Below, piece by piece: positions 20,636 through 32,543 of a stretch of DNA of 64,000 nucleotides (positions are counted from its first letter, which is position 1; each line of letters opens with the position of its first letter). A model generated the notes under the pieces. That model saw only the letters and a program-made list of their open reading frames with translations. It was not told the DNA's origin and ran no database searches. Source of the DNA: Dactylorhiza incarnata (taxonomy: Eukaryota; Streptophyta; Magnoliopsida; Asparagales; Orchidaceae). The translations under genes were made by a program, and so were the position numbers. The stretch is from the NCBI GenBank assembly GCA_033032865.1, contig JAWHQI010001219.1:1-64000 (forward strand), read 5' to 3'.

Positions 20636-22552
20636 TGATAAATAGAAAATATACGCATTTTTCTATATAGTTTTTAGTATAGTTTTAATTAAATTTGTAA
20701 ATAATATATGTAAATTAATGAATAAAATGTTTGTTTTTGCTATTTTTGTTTTTAACTTAGTTTTATTTTCATTTTATAAATTTTCTGTAATTTTGTTAAG
20801 TCACGCCCTCGGACACGCCCGTGTCCAAGGGCGTGTTCAATAATTTCTGATAATTTTTATTTCTGTCTTTTTTCCAGCTCAAACATCAAGTCACGCCCTC
20901 GGTCACACCCGTGACCGAGGCCGTGTACTTGGTCACGCCCGTGTTGGATGTTCAGCCAGATTCGAGCCCAAATGTCAATGTCACGCCCAATGTCACGGCC
21001 GTGATCGGGTCACGCCCGTGACCGAGGCCGTGACTCAACAAAGCTTCCAGAAAACCAAAGGACACGCCAGGTGTCACGCCCAGTTCAAGCTCAAGCCTGC
21101 CGACATCGAACACGCCCGTGTTCCTTAGAACACGCCCGTGTACTTCCAAAGTCGCCGGTCAAGCCTTCCAAATACCAGCCTGTATCCAGCTGTTCTGGCT
21201 ATTCGCACCCCAAGCCGTGTCACGCCCTCAGTCACGCCCGTGACCGAGGGCGTGTAATTCCAAATTTTTGCCTATAAATAGAGGCCGACCCCCTCATCAA
21301 TCCCCCCTCTTGGAACCTCTTGGAACCTCTTGGAACCTCTTGGAACCTCTTGGAACCTCTTGGCTCAAATGGATTGCCCTTTTTGGGTGATCTTCCACAA
21401 TATTTTGTCCACTTTTTGTATTTTTTTATTTTCTTTTTTATGTAATTAATTAGGTGTTTATTTTATTTTCTTTTTGTAATATAAATGTTGAAATTAAATG
21501 TTTTTTTATTTTGTAATTTTATTTCCTGTAAACCCCGTTATTATGGCAATAAATAAATTTAGTTTTTTCGTGCATTCGTAGCGTAATTTCAAATTCTGCA
21601 ATTTCATATTCTGCACCGTATTTCAATTCATAACTTAGCTTTATTTCTGCACCGTATTTCAATTCATAACTTAGCTTTATTTCCGCACTTCAATTTTCGC
21701 AATTTTTCTTTCTTTAGCTAGATTTATTCGTCGCCATAAAATCGGTTTTCTCGCTTAGATTCGAATTTATGCGTCGTCATAATTTTTCATTCTTTTCTTC
21801 CTTGACACGGTAGTTTAGAATGGGATATTCGGGCTGCGTTTAAAATCGCTTCAAAGCGAGCGTTTTTTCTCTCGTAATGCTTTCTTCGTTTTCGTATTCT
21901 CACTTTATGTTTTTATTATTCGTGTTTTTGTTGTTTTATGTTTTAATCAATTTCGTTTCCGTCATTTTTTTCGTTGTCATCACCTTTTTTAATTCGTGTT
22001 TTTGTTTTCGTTATTTCGTTTAATAGCTTAGTTTTATTTCATTATCGTCATGCATTTATTTCCCGTCTACCCGTTTGGGTAGGACTTGCACTGCATTTAT
22101 TTCCCGTCTACCCGTTTGGGTAGAACTTGCTCACGCATTTATTTTCCCCTCTACCTATTTTGGTAGGGATTGCATTTCTTTAATTCCTGCAATTTATCGC
22201 TTTCATTTCAATTTCGTAGAGTGTGTGCGTTTTAATTTAGTGCGTCCTTTTTGTCTTTTCTATCGCTTTTCTTGGTTTTTGCTAAACGCACACCAAGCCC
22301 GCGATTGTTATCATTTTTGTTATTATCGTTATGTTATCATTTTTGTTTTTGTTTTTAATTATCACTTTCATCACTTATTTTTAATCCGATAAAACAATAG
22401 CGTAGCTCGAAGTAACAATACTCGACGGGACCCAGGACTAATACGACTATGTTATGATATTTTTATCATATATATACTACACGCGATAGGTGCGCTTGCC
22501 TCTAGCAATTTCGTAAAATTATTTTCCTATCAAGAAAATAATTTTCCTATCA
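20636..22552 (+). mobile_element. LARD1 5' LTR
   Basis: U3 holds GC-rich dyads (20801-21258). A TATA box CTATAAATAG lies at 21272-21281. Just downstream are five copies of TGGAACCTCT (21311-21360). At 22045-22170 there are three near repeats of about 55 bases, two with CTACCCGTTTGGGTAG. The last 60 bases contain a direct repeat of ATTATTTTCCTATCAAG. Confidence 0.95.
20801..21258 (+). repeat. CACGCCC/GGGCGTG dyad cluster in LARD1 LTR
   Basis: About seven occurrences of CACGCCCGTG-type cores lie within 460 bases. Several are arranged as long near-perfect dyads (arms CACGCCCTCGGTCACG and its complement). The cluster ends about 15 bases before the TATA box. The same cluster is at 26629-27086. 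Confidence 0.9.
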
Positions 22553-22558
22553 AGTTTT

Positions 22559-22576
22559 TGGCGCCGTTGCCGGGGA
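22559..22576 (+). promoter_or_regulatory. Primer-binding site of LARD1
   Basis: TGGCGCCGTTGCCGGGGA lies six bases after the LTR end. It is identical to the NA1 site, so LARD1 and the NA family use the same primer class although their LTRs are unrelated. Confidence 0.85.
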
Positions 22577-25500
22577 ACTTTCATCGATATTGCGAAAAAA
22601 GTATACACTATTGATTTTATCATCTTTAAAAAATCAAAAAAAAAAAAATTTAAAAAAACCCCAAAACCCAAAAATATATGTTTTCTCTTTTTCTTAAGCT
22701 CTAATTTGTAAATATAAAAAAATTAAAAACCAAAAAAATGATCAAATATTCTTATACAAAAATCCAAAAAAATTATATTTTTTTTTCTCTCTTTTTTATA
22801 AGTATTAATATATAAATATATTATATACTTTTTTATCATCCATTGAAAAATGAAAAATAAAAAAAAAATGATGATGAAAAAGTTAGGAAAATTCAAAAAA
22901 CATTTGTTCTTCTTTCCTTTTTTATATATATTAAGTTACTTTTATTTTCTTTATTATTTATATTTAAATATGCATAAAAAAAAATGATAGGATTTCTATT
23001 TGTTTTTCATTAAGTTTTTTTTATATATATGCATATTTGAAAACATATTATTTCAAATTTCGAAATGGAAAAAATAATGAAAGACTTTAAAACCCAAATC
23101 AAAATGAATTCTAGGAATTTTAAGATAGGACAATAGATCGTTTTCTCGAAGTAGGATTACTCGACAGACCCGAAAGGGGATTTTTGTCGATATTTTGAAA
23201 AGAAGAAACCTCGTTGCTTTTACCTTATTATTTCTACATTTTCTTCTTTGCTTTTCATTTTAAAGATTTTCTTTATTAGTTTTGTTTTTTCTTATGTTTT
23301 AATATAAATTTGAATATGCGTATTTCAAAAATGATGAAAATACATTTAGAAAACTCAAAAAAAAAAATATGTGGTTTTACTTTACATATATATTTCATCC
23401 TTTTTGTGATATAGAAAAAAAACCAAAAATCATAAAAATTCCTTTTCACTTTGTCTTTCTCTTTCTTGTTCTTATTATTTTTGTTCTCTTATTTTTAATA
23501 TCATTATGTATATAAATGTACATATAAGAAAAATCCAAAAAAATTAATATAATTATGTATCTTTCTTCTTGTAAATATCTTTTTCCTTTTTTTTCTTTCT
23601 TTCTTATTTTTATTTTTATGTTTTATATATGTAAATTATATATGTAAATATTTGGCCAAATTTTTGAAAAATAAAAAAAATGATGATGGAAAAACTAAAA
23701 AAAAAAAAAAATCCCAAAAAATTAATTAAGTATTTTTGGCTTTCTTATTTTTTTCTTTTTTTCCTCTTTCCTTTTTTCTTGCTTTTCTTTTTGTTAAGTG
23801 TTTATATATATTCTTATCATATTAAAAATCCAACAAATGATGAAAATATTGATTTGAAAAATCCAAAAAATATATGCTTTTTTTTTCTTTCTTTGTTTTT
23901 TTTATCTTTCTTAAGTTTTATTACTTATTAAGTTTTATTTTGAATATAAATATGCATAAAGAAAAAAATGATATGATTTCTATTTTATTTTCATTAAGAT
24001 TATCTATGCATATTTAAACAAAACAAAATAATACTCTAATTAAAATGACAAAATAATGGAAAATTTTGAAACATAAATCAAAAAGAATTTTTGGAATTTT
24101 TGAGATAGAATAATAGGTAGTTTTCTCGAAGTAGGATTACTCGACAGACCCGAAAGGGGATTTTTGTCGATATTTTGAAAAGGGGAAACCCTATTACTTT
24201 TATCCTTTCATTTCACTTCTTCTTCTTTGCTTTTTATTTTAAAGTTTCTCTTTATTTTTTATTTTTATTAAGTATAAAGGTTTATATATATATGCATATT
24301 TTAATAATGATGAAAATATGTGTTAGAAAGATCTCCCAAAAAATATATATATATATAGTTTGCTTTATGTATCTATGTTTTATATTTTTTGTAACTAAGA
24401 AAAATTGGAAAAACAAATAAAAAACTTATATATATGCATATGATTTTATCATTTTTATCCCCCCCCCCCTTGTAAATAACCTTTATTATGTTTTAACATC
24501 TTTTGCAGGTAATTATTCCGGTTATCCCGTCTCCAAAATAGGGGCGTGCTTTTTCCCCCTGCTTTTTCCCCCATTGTATTTTCTTTTTCCTCTTTTTCAT
24601 GCTTTTGTACATATATAGAATTGTTCCTCATACTTACTTCAACATTGGGGACAATGTTGATTTTAAGTATGGGGGTATGGTATCATGTTTTCCCCTTTGT
24701 AATTATTGTCCCCCATTTTTACTTAGAAAAAACAAAAAAATGACAAAATAAATAAAATAGCAAAATTTGTTACAACATCTTTGCAACATCTTTGCCCCTC
24801 TTATAAATGTTTATAAGTATTGTTGCAACATCTTTGCAACATCTTTGTCCCTCTTACATAAAATTGAAAACCCAAAAAAAAAAAATCATTAATTAACTTA
24901 GAAAAAACACCAAAAAATTTATAAATGTATTATGTTTATGTCTTTTATTTGTTTATAAATAACCGTTCTTTTTTATATATAATCAAATCCAAAAAAAAAA
25001 ATTGATGAAAAAAAAGTTATAAAAAATTTTGTTATAACAAAATCCTCACAAATTTTGTCATAACCCAAAAATTTTTCTATAAATTTTTAGTTTTATTTTT
25101 CTTTCTCTTTCTTTTTCTCTTTTTTTAGTATTAATGTATATATTTTACCAAAATCAAAATAAAAAAAAAATCACAAAAAAAAAATATGTGAAAAAAAAAC
25201 AATTCTTACAAAAAAAAAACCAAAAAATTTTGTATGTATTTTTGCTTTTCTTAAATTTCTTCTTTCTTTTTGTTACTTTATTTTTATTAAGTGTTTATAT
25301 ATGTAATTTGTTTTAAAAAATCAAAAAAATCAAAAAATCAAAAAAAAAAAAAAAATCATATCTTAAAAACTCCAAAAAAAATTTGATGAAAAGAAAAACT
25401 TATCAAAAAAAACCCCAAAAATAGAATAAAAACCCCTACTTAGCTTTTTGTTATTTCCAAGGCTATGTAGAGTTTATCTTTAAGCGTTTTCACTATTTTT

Positions 25501-26447
25501 GATTTGCTAAAACCATTTTATTTGCATCATAGTTTGTAAATTTAAATCAAGGAATTTTGGTAGTAAAGAATTTCTTGTGATTTTAATTTAATTTGAGAAC
25601 AAAACTTTTAGCACTACCTCGAGTTAACCCTAAATAGATTCGTTTTTGTATTATATTGGCAAACCATCTTTAGATTCAATTATTCTAACTCGAACTTGTG
25701 AAACTTTAGGAATATTCTAATCTACTAAATTTTGCTCTCAAATACTCTTTTATTACTCTAGTTTTTCTTTTGAAACCCTCACCCCTTTAGCTTGGCATAA
25801 AAAGTAAAAGAAGACGTTTTAAAAGAAATCCTGTGTCAATGGGAATAAAAAGATTCCGTAAACACAGGCACCCAATATTGTTAAAAGAAATCTCGTGTCA
25901 ATGGGAATAAAAAAAATAAAATTTCGTAAACACGGGCATTGGGTTAAGTTTAAAAAGATTTCAATTATCCCCCGTAAACCAACGTTGGGAATCAAAGCAA
26001 AACCACCAAAATGGTGGGGTGAGAGGATTAAATCCATCACCCCTAATCCAAGCACTCTTCTTTTTGCCAAGGCTACCTTTTTTCCCCTACCCCTTAGCCA
26101 ATAAAATTGTAGGCTAGATTTTAATTTAAAAAGTTTGCGAGAGCATAATTAGTAGGTTTTATTTATTCTAAAAAAATTTTTTCTTTAAAAAGTTAAAGTT
26201 TTATATAATTCTACTCTAATTAAAGGCGCCAAAAACTGCAATATTCGACGCTATTTAACTAACTTTAGAAGTTTCGCTAAAATTTTTTCGCTCTTTTTAA
26301 ATTATCTTCACAATTTAGGACTTACCTCTTTAAATCTCCTAAATTTATTTCGATCTCACTTTTGATTAAATAAAATTTTTAGTAAATTAGAAATTTAATT
26401 AACGTCTTATAGGTATCCCTTACTTTTGCTCTGGAATAGCAAAAGCT
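22577..26447 (+). other. Non-coding AT-rich internal region of LARD1
   Basis: Long A- and T-runs dominate. The short Phe/Lys-rich reading frames are what such composition produces by chance. Two copies of a segment of about 270 bases, at 22960-23225 and 23935-24205, each end with TTTTCTCGAAGTAGGATTAC and a CCCGAAAGGGG hairpin. A second polypurine-like tract is at 24664-24676. A C-run lies at 24459-24469. Confidence 0.85.
24640..24676 (+). promoter_or_regulatory. Hairpin plus internal polypurine-like tract
   Basis: A perfect dyad CAACATTG-GGGA-CAATGTTG (24640-24659) is followed by TAAGTATGGGGGT. The combination ACATTG...CAATGT then AAGT(A/T)TGGGGG occurs near the 3' end of many Athila-like elements as I recall. 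Here it lies 1.8 kb before the true 3' LTR. Confidence 0.6.
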
Positions 26448-26463
26448 TAAGTATGGGGGTGTT
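26448..26463 (+). promoter_or_regulatory. Polypurine tract of LARD1
   Basis: TAAGTATGGGGGTGTT directly precedes the TGATAAATAG start of the 3' LTR. Confidence 0.8.
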
Positions 26464-28370
26464 TGATAAATAGAAAATATACGCATTTTTCTATATAGTT
26501 TTTAGTATAGTTTTAATTAAATTTGTAAATAATATATGTAAATTAATGAATAAAATGTTTGTTTTTGCTATTTTTGTTTTTAACTTAGTTTTATTTTCAT
26601 TTTATAAATTTTCTGTAATTTTGTTAAGTCACGCCCTCGGACACGCCCGTGTCCAAGGGCGTGTTCAATAATTTCTGATAATTTTTATTTCTGTCTTTTT
26701 TCCAGCTCAAACATCAAGTCACGCCCTCGGTCACGCCCGTGACCGAGGCCGTGTACTTGGTCACGCCCGTGTTGGATGTTCAGCCAGATTCGAGCCCAAA
26801 TGTCAATGTCACGCCCAATGTCACGGCCGTGATCGGGTCACGCCCGTGACCGAGGCCGTGACTCAACAAAGCTTCCAGAAAACCAAAGGACACGCCAGGT
26901 GTCACGCCCAGTTCAAGCTCAAGCCTGCCGACATCGAACACGCCCGTGTTCCTTAGAACACGCCCGTGTACTTCCAAAGTCGCCGGTCAAGCCTTCCAAA
27001 TACCAGCCTGTATCCAGCTGTTCTGGCTATTCGCACCCCAAGCCGTGTCACGCCCTCAGTCACGCCCGTGACCGAGGGCGTGTAATTCCAAATTTTTGCC
27101 TATAAATAGAGACCGACCCCCTCATCAATCCCCCCTCTTGGAACCTCTTGGAACCTCTTGGAACCTCTTGGAACCTCTTGGCTCAAATGGATTGCCCTTT
27201 TTGGGTGATCTTCCACAATATTTTGTCCACTTTTTGTATTTTTTTATTTTCTTTTTTATGTAATTAATTAGGTGTTTATTTTATTTTCTTTTTGTAATAT
27301 AAATGTTGAAATTAAATGTTTTTTAATTTTGTAATTTTATTTCCTGTAAACCCCGTTATTATGGCAATAAATAAATTTAGTTTTTTCGTGCATTCATAGC
27401 GTAATTTCAAATTCTGCAATTTCATATTCTGCACCGTATTTCAATTCATAACTTAGCTTTATTTCTGCACCGTATTTCAATTCATAACTTAGCTTTATTT
27501 CCGCACTTCAATTTTCGCAATTTTTCTTTCTTTAGCTAGATTTATTCGTCGCCATAAAATCGGTTTTCTCGCTTAGATTCGAATTTATGCGTCGTCATAA
27601 TTTTTCATTCTTTTCTTCCTTGACACGGTAGTTTAGAATGGGATATTCGGGCTGCGTTTAAAATCGCTTCAAAGCGAGCATTTTTTCTCTCGTAATGCTT
27701 TCTTCGTTTTCGTATTCTCACTTTATGTTTTTATTATTCGTGTTTTTGTTGTTTTATGTTTTAATCAATTTCGTTTCCGTCATTTTTTTCGTTGTCATCA
27801 CCTTTTTTAATTCGTGTTTTTGTTTTCGTTATTTCGTTTAATAGCTTAGTTTTATTTCATTATCGTCATGCATTTATTTCCCGTCTACCCGTTTGGGTAG
27901 GACTTGCACTGCATTTATTTCCCGTCTACCCGTTTGGGTAGAACTTGCTCACGCATTTATTTTCCCCTCTACCTATTTTGGTAGGGATTGCATTTCTTTA
28001 ATTCCTGCAATTTATCGCTTTCATTTCAATTTCGTAGAGTGTGTGCGTTTTAATTTAGTGCGTCCTTTTTGTCTTTTCTATCGCTTTTCTTGGTTTTTGC
28101 TAAACGCACACCAAGCCCGCGATTGTTATCATTTTTGTTATTATCGTTATGTTATCATTTTTGTTTTTGTTTTTAATTATCACTTTCATCACTTATTTTT
28201 AATCCGATAAAACAATAGCGTAGCTCGAAGTAACAATACTCGACGGGACCCAGGACTAATACGACTATGTTATGATATTTTTATCATATATATACTACAC
28301 GCGATAGGTGCGCTTGCCTCTAGCAATTTCGTAAAATTATTTTCCTATCAAGAAAATAATTTTCCTATCA
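26464..28370 (+). mobile_element. LARD1 3' LTR
   Basis: It is a near-identical copy of 20636-22552, ten bases shorter because it has four rather than five TGGAACCTCT units (27139-27180). TATA box at 27100-27109. Differences seen by eye include CACGCCC versus CACACCC in one dyad, and GAGACC versus GAGGCC after the TATA box. Confidence 0.95.
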
Positions 28371-28375
28371 GGGGT

Positions 28376-28960
28376 GAATTAGGGCTTTTATAAAGTTTAA
28401 ACTATTGGAATTGAGATAAAAATATTTTTGCAAAAGAAAGTTAATTCAAAATATTTTAGAACATGAAAATTAAAATAAATTTGATACACCCAAATAAGAA
28501 ATGATTTTATTTCGTAAGATAACAAGTTACAAAAGTGTTGATTTCTTTAATGCTAGAAATCAAGGCGATATATCAAAATTTCCCTTTTGTTTTATGTACC
28601 AACTCTTCTCCTAAGAACTAGTTGGTTTTAGCCTATCTATGCCTAGATAAGGCCTCAAGTCGCTTTAGCCTATTTTTCACCAAATAAGGACTAGAGCACC
28701 CCCTAGATCTAATCGCTTGGACCTAGTCGCCATAACCAGCAGCGAATTCTCCACCAACAAAAAATAAGATCAAATCAAAGGACAAGAATACAAGATGAAA
28801 ATATGAATTGTGAAAATAAAACTCCATGTAAAGTATTCTGAAGGAGATGGCGAAGGAATATTGAAGATCAACGTAGTCGAACCATTTGTTCTTTGCATTG
28901 AACTGGCGTAAATTAATCCTCCTTCAAAATCCTCTTTTTGATTTGTTTGGGAGTGTTCCG
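28376..28960 (-). mobile_element. SIRE-X LTR, middle piece (2 of 3)
   Basis: This is LTR sequence between the LARD1 and CopA insertions; it starts with the CCCTAATTCACCCC tail on the minus strand. No ORF is supported. The last five bases (TTCCG, 28956-28960) form the left copy of CopA's target duplication. Confidence 0.75.
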
Positions 28961-30094
28961 TGTTGGGTTTTTCTAAATGCCATTCATAATGACATGAACA
29001 CATCAAATGTGCGCAGCGGAAGAAAACTAGAACAACCCAAAGAGTAAGGATCTTGCGGATCTCATGAATCAAAAGATTAGGAAAGCAAAATGCAATATAC
29101 CTTCGCGGGATTGAGTCAATACTCAACCAAGTTGCTCCAAAGAGAAATCCAAAAATCTGCCTTTAAGTTCTTCAAGAATCGAAATGGATCGATCCCTCTA
29201 TAGAAGTCCACACAAGCAAAAGGAGAACCCTAATTCTTATCGTACAAGAACTAGGTCGGAAAAGGAAGCTCTCAATGTCCCCACGGACAGATAGGTCCAA
29301 TCCAGGGGAGGCGGCGACCAGCGGCGGCGGAAGATGATCGGCGGATGGGAAGATCGAGATGCCCTCGCGCGGAACAGTTCCGGTCGGCTTCTCGTCTAAA
29401 ATCGCGAAAGGATTAAGTTTTTCCTGTATGCTTCGAAGACCTAATCGCATTCCTTTTATACGCAAGGTATAAAACAGGCTATCCGCAGACCAGAGGAAAA
29501 ACAGAACATTTCTGTATAGATTTACACAATAGCGGAATTCGACAATTCGACTAAACAATATTACCGAATTCGACTATATACAATAACCGAATTCGTCTAT
29601 ATGCTATAGCCGATTCGACTATATACAATAACCGAATTCGTCTATATAAATTCGGCTATATGATTTCAACGAAACAATTTCGTCTATATAAATTCGGCGA
29701 AACTCTTTAGCCGAATTTGTCACTTATTCAACTAAACACTTTAGCCGAATTTGACTTAGCCGAATTCGTCTAAACCCTTTAGCCGAATTCGTCTATATCC
29801 TTTAGCCGAATTCATCTAAACCCTTTAGCGGAATTCGTCTAAACCCATTAGCCGAATTATCTAGTATAGATCCATTCGTTTAAACACTTTAAATGATTTC
29901 CATATGAGACATTCTCAACTTGATTCCAAGCAGTAATAGGATTGGTCCTTCACTCATATCCAATATGACTAAGGCCAACACAATCCATTCTCCAATTTCT
30001 CCAAACGCTTTTATGTGCGACCCTATAGGCTCATATTGCGTTGGCAGTAAGACTAACTGTTGATTGCTTTGAGATCACCTCAGAAACTCCAACA
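28961..30094 (-). mobile_element. CopA 3' LTR
   Basis: On the minus strand it runs from TGTTGGAG (30094) to CCCAACA (28961), 1134 bp. TATA box TATAAAAG at 29453-29460. The AATTCG-based short-repeat array lies at about 29530-29870. The polypurine tract AAGTGGGAGAA directly precedes it (30095-30105). Confidence 0.95.
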
Positions 30095-30733
30095 TTCTCC
30101 CACTTGATCACAAAGTATCAACAAAAGTCTCACAAACAATGAGCGGCATCTAGCCATACATAATTGCTACCCAAGCAATAAGAGTTCATAACTCAATAAG
30201 CCTGTCTTAACCAATGTATCAACATTGTCTTGTTCCTTTGTCCCTTACATTCGGATAGAACTAGAGGCATGGACCGTGTCACCCTCATGATTGTTCAATC
30301 CTAGTTTCCTGATCTAGATTAGACCTAATGAAAGTGGTAAGCTCAATATCATATATTGGCTCAACCCAGCATGGCCATGCATTTCTCAGTTCATTCCATC
30401 AAGGGCCCATGGATGTAACTCCTGTCATAAAGGAGGACAAATCCCACATCTGTCAAAACACAAACACCCAAATGAATCGTAACATACCCAATAACCACCC
30501 TTATCATCAACCTTTCTTGTAACGATCCAGGCCCATCAACACGGGACCCAGCTGGACAGCCAACACCCTCCCAGCCCAGGCCCGCCAACACGGAACCCAG
30601 CTGGCACCGGAAGGGTTCAGCCTAACCAGATGGTCTGCAGACCATGCACCCCAACCCCTCTCTGTCCCACCACAGGGTACAGTGGGTTGTTGGAGGCCGC
30701 AGCCCCCCTTTTCATGAGAAATGATACAGTTAA

Positions 30734-30808
30734 GCGGCAACGCAGGGACTTCCCAGGAGGTCACCCATCCCAGAATTGCTCCAGCCCGAGCACGCTTAAC
30801 TATGGAGT
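30734..30808 (-). other. 5S rRNA-derived segment, arm 1
   Basis: On the minus strand it reads AGTTAAGCGTGCTCGGGC, then GGATGGGTGACCTCCTGGGA. These are the box A and box C parts of the 5S internal Pol III promoter. The first ~45 bases of a 5S gene are missing, so it is not a normal 5S gene. Confidence 0.85.
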
Positions 30809-30865
30809 ACTTTCACTTCTCATCACAATTGAGCTGCATCTCAATTGGTGATGAGAAGTGAAAGT

Positions 30866-30943
30866 ACTTCATAGTTAAGCGTGCTCGGGCTGGAGCAATT
30901 CTAGGATGGGTGACCTCCTGGGAAGTCCCTGCGATGCCGCTTA
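30866..30943 (+). other. 5S rRNA-derived segment, arm 2
   Basis: Plus-strand copy of the same box A/box C segment, mirror image of arm 1 across the centre at about 30837. It carries TAGGATGGGTGACC, the canonical plant form. Confidence 0.85.
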
Positions 30944-31398
30944 AATGAATCATTTCTCATGAAAAGGGGGGCTACGGCCTCCAACAACCCACTGTACCCT
31001 GTGGTGGGACAGAGAGGGGTTGGGGTGCATGGTCTGCAGACCATCTGGTTAGGCTGAACCCTTCCGGTGCCAGCTGGGTCCCGTGTTGGCGGGCCTGGGC
31101 CGGGAGGGTGCTGGCGGTCTAGCTGGGTCCCGTGTTGGTGGGCCTGGATCATTACAAAAAGTCCTATCCTCCAGGATTGCACTTTTTGTAACGATCCAGG
31201 CCCACCAACACGGGACCCAGCTGGACCGCCAGCACCCTCCCGGCCCAGGCCCGCCAACACGGGACCCAGCTGGCACCGGAAGGGTTCAGCCTAACCAGAT
31301 GGTCTGCAGACCATGCACCCCAACCCCTCTCTGTCCCACCACAGGGCACAGTGGGTTGTTGGAGACTGCAGTCCCCCTTTGATGATAAATGAGCCAGT

Positions 31399-31475
31399 TA
31401 AGCGGCAGCGCGTGGACTTCCCAGGAGGTCACCCATCCCAGAATTGCTCCAGCCCGAGCACGCTTAACTATGGAG
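31399..31475 (-). other. 5S rRNA-derived segment, arm 3
   Basis: Minus-strand copy in the second foldback unit, closely similar to arm 1. Confidence 0.85.
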
Positions 31476-31535
31476 TACTTTCACTTCTCATCACCAATTG
31501 AGTTGACAGATCAATTGGTGATGAGAAGTGAAAGT

Positions 31536-31612
31536 ACTCCATAGTTAAGCGTGCTCGGGCTGGAGCAATTCTGGGATGGATGACCTCCTGGGAAGTCCAC
31601 GCGCTGCCGCTT
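31536..31612 (+). other. 5S rRNA-derived segment, arm 4
   Basis: Plus-strand copy in the second unit, mirror image of arm 3 across about 31506. Box C is altered by one base (GGATGGATGACC). Confidence 0.85.
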
Positions 31613-32543
31613 AACTGGCTCAATTCTCATCAAAGGGGGACTGCAGTCTCCAACAACCCACTGTGCCCTGTGGTTGGACAGAGAGGGGTTGGGGTGCATG
31701 ATCTGCAGACCATCTGGTTAGGCTGAACCCTTCCGGTGCCAGCTGGGTCCCGTGTTGGCGGGCCTGGGCCGTGAGGGTGCTGGCGGTCCAGCTGGGTCCC
31801 GTGTTGGCGGGCCTGGATCGTTACATTTCTCAAGGAAGACTTTAGATGGTATCAAAGTACGCTCTTCCTCACTTGATGAATGTTGTGACTTCAGGTCAAT
31901 GAACTACAAACACCATTGTCAGATGAGACCTACTTGTGACACGTTCATATAACAATCCACAAAGTAGTCTCATGGGGGGTCTGTCCAGTACAAATTGTTC
32001 TTAACAAGTACCCATGTGATGACTTGATATCACAATATCATGAACTGTGAGAACCGGTCATCAGTCAACGCACATGCTATTCTTATGGTCTCATCCTCGC
32101 CCTAAATATCTAGGATGATACCTCGACTAGGGACCATTTAAGAATGAAGCTTCATATAAACATAGACCCTCACATTCAAGTCACGTACTTGAATTCCTAT
32201 GGAAGCAAACATTCTAAGGGCATTCATTATGTTAATTAGTCTATCAAATAGAAACGGTTGACATAATAAAAGAACTTTCCATAAATGTAAAATGAAACAT
32301 ACAGTACATAACACAATTCATCAAATGAATAAACAACCGACAAACATACAATCCACAAGGCTCCCACTAAAGACGATCATTCAGGTATCTAATACCCATT
32401 GATCTAACATGACCATCATGCTTCTTTTGCGCAAGAGGCTTTGTTAGTGGATCCGCTGTGTTTTCTTCAGTCGGTACTCTGCAAATGTTCACATCTCCTC
32501 GATCGACAATCTCTCAAATAAGATGGAACCGCCACTGTATGTG

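Larger units (their letters stand above)
20636..28370 (+). mobile_element. LARD1, complete non-coding LTR element (7735 bp)
   Basis: Two nearly identical LTRs (1917 and 1907 bp, TGATAAATAG to CCTATCA) flank a 3.9 kb AT-rich internal region with a primer site and polypurine tract but no coding sequence. The 5 bp duplication GGGGT flanks it (20631-20635, 28371-28375). By eye the LTRs differ at about five bases plus one 10 bp unit, so insertion is recent. It fits the class of large retrotransposon derivatives, moved by proteins of another element. Orientation is set by the primer site at the left LTR. Confidence 0.95.
30518..31825. mobile_element. FB5S, double foldback built of 5S rRNA-derived arms
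   Basis: The insert has TG...CA ends (TGTAACGATCC to GGATCGTTACA) and target duplication TTTCT (30513-30517, 31826-31830). It consists of two 639 bp units (30518-31156 and 31187-31825) around a 30-base spacer that is itself a dyad (AAAAGT...ACTTTT with inner ATCCT-CC-AGGAT). Each unit is an inverted repeat of two arms of about 319 bases. Each arm holds a 5S rRNA-like segment, a 16-base palindrome ATGGTCTGCAGACCAT, and a duplicated CAGGCCC...GGGACCCAGCTGG motif. 5S sequence inside an LTR is the hallmark of Cassandra TRIM elements, and arm size suits a Cassandra LTR. The inverted doubling is unusual. Confidence 0.85.
30106..32540 (-). other. CopA 3' region between pol and LTR, hosting FB5S
   Basis: Outside FB5S (30518-31825) this is about 1.1 kb of CopA sequence. 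On the minus strand it begins with the broken end of RNase H. In 32540-32370 the frame reads on after a TAG and a TGA (the latter at a position where CGA is expected) to PLTKPLAQKKHDGHV, the usual pol C-terminus. The rest is untranslated. Confidence 0.75.

Noticed and set aside
23680..25316. Phe/Lys-rich ORFs in the LARD1 internal region
   Set aside because: Produced by A/T runs; no domain, no conservation visible, frames differ between the duplicated segments.
31049..31294. Mirror-image 75-residue ORFs on both strands
   Set aside because: They are a consequence of the palindromic FB5S structure.
30734..31612. Functional 5S rRNA genes
   Set aside because: Only the 3' part with box A and box C is present, flanked by non-5S sequence, in inverted pairs. 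A normal 5S gene begins about 45 bases earlier.
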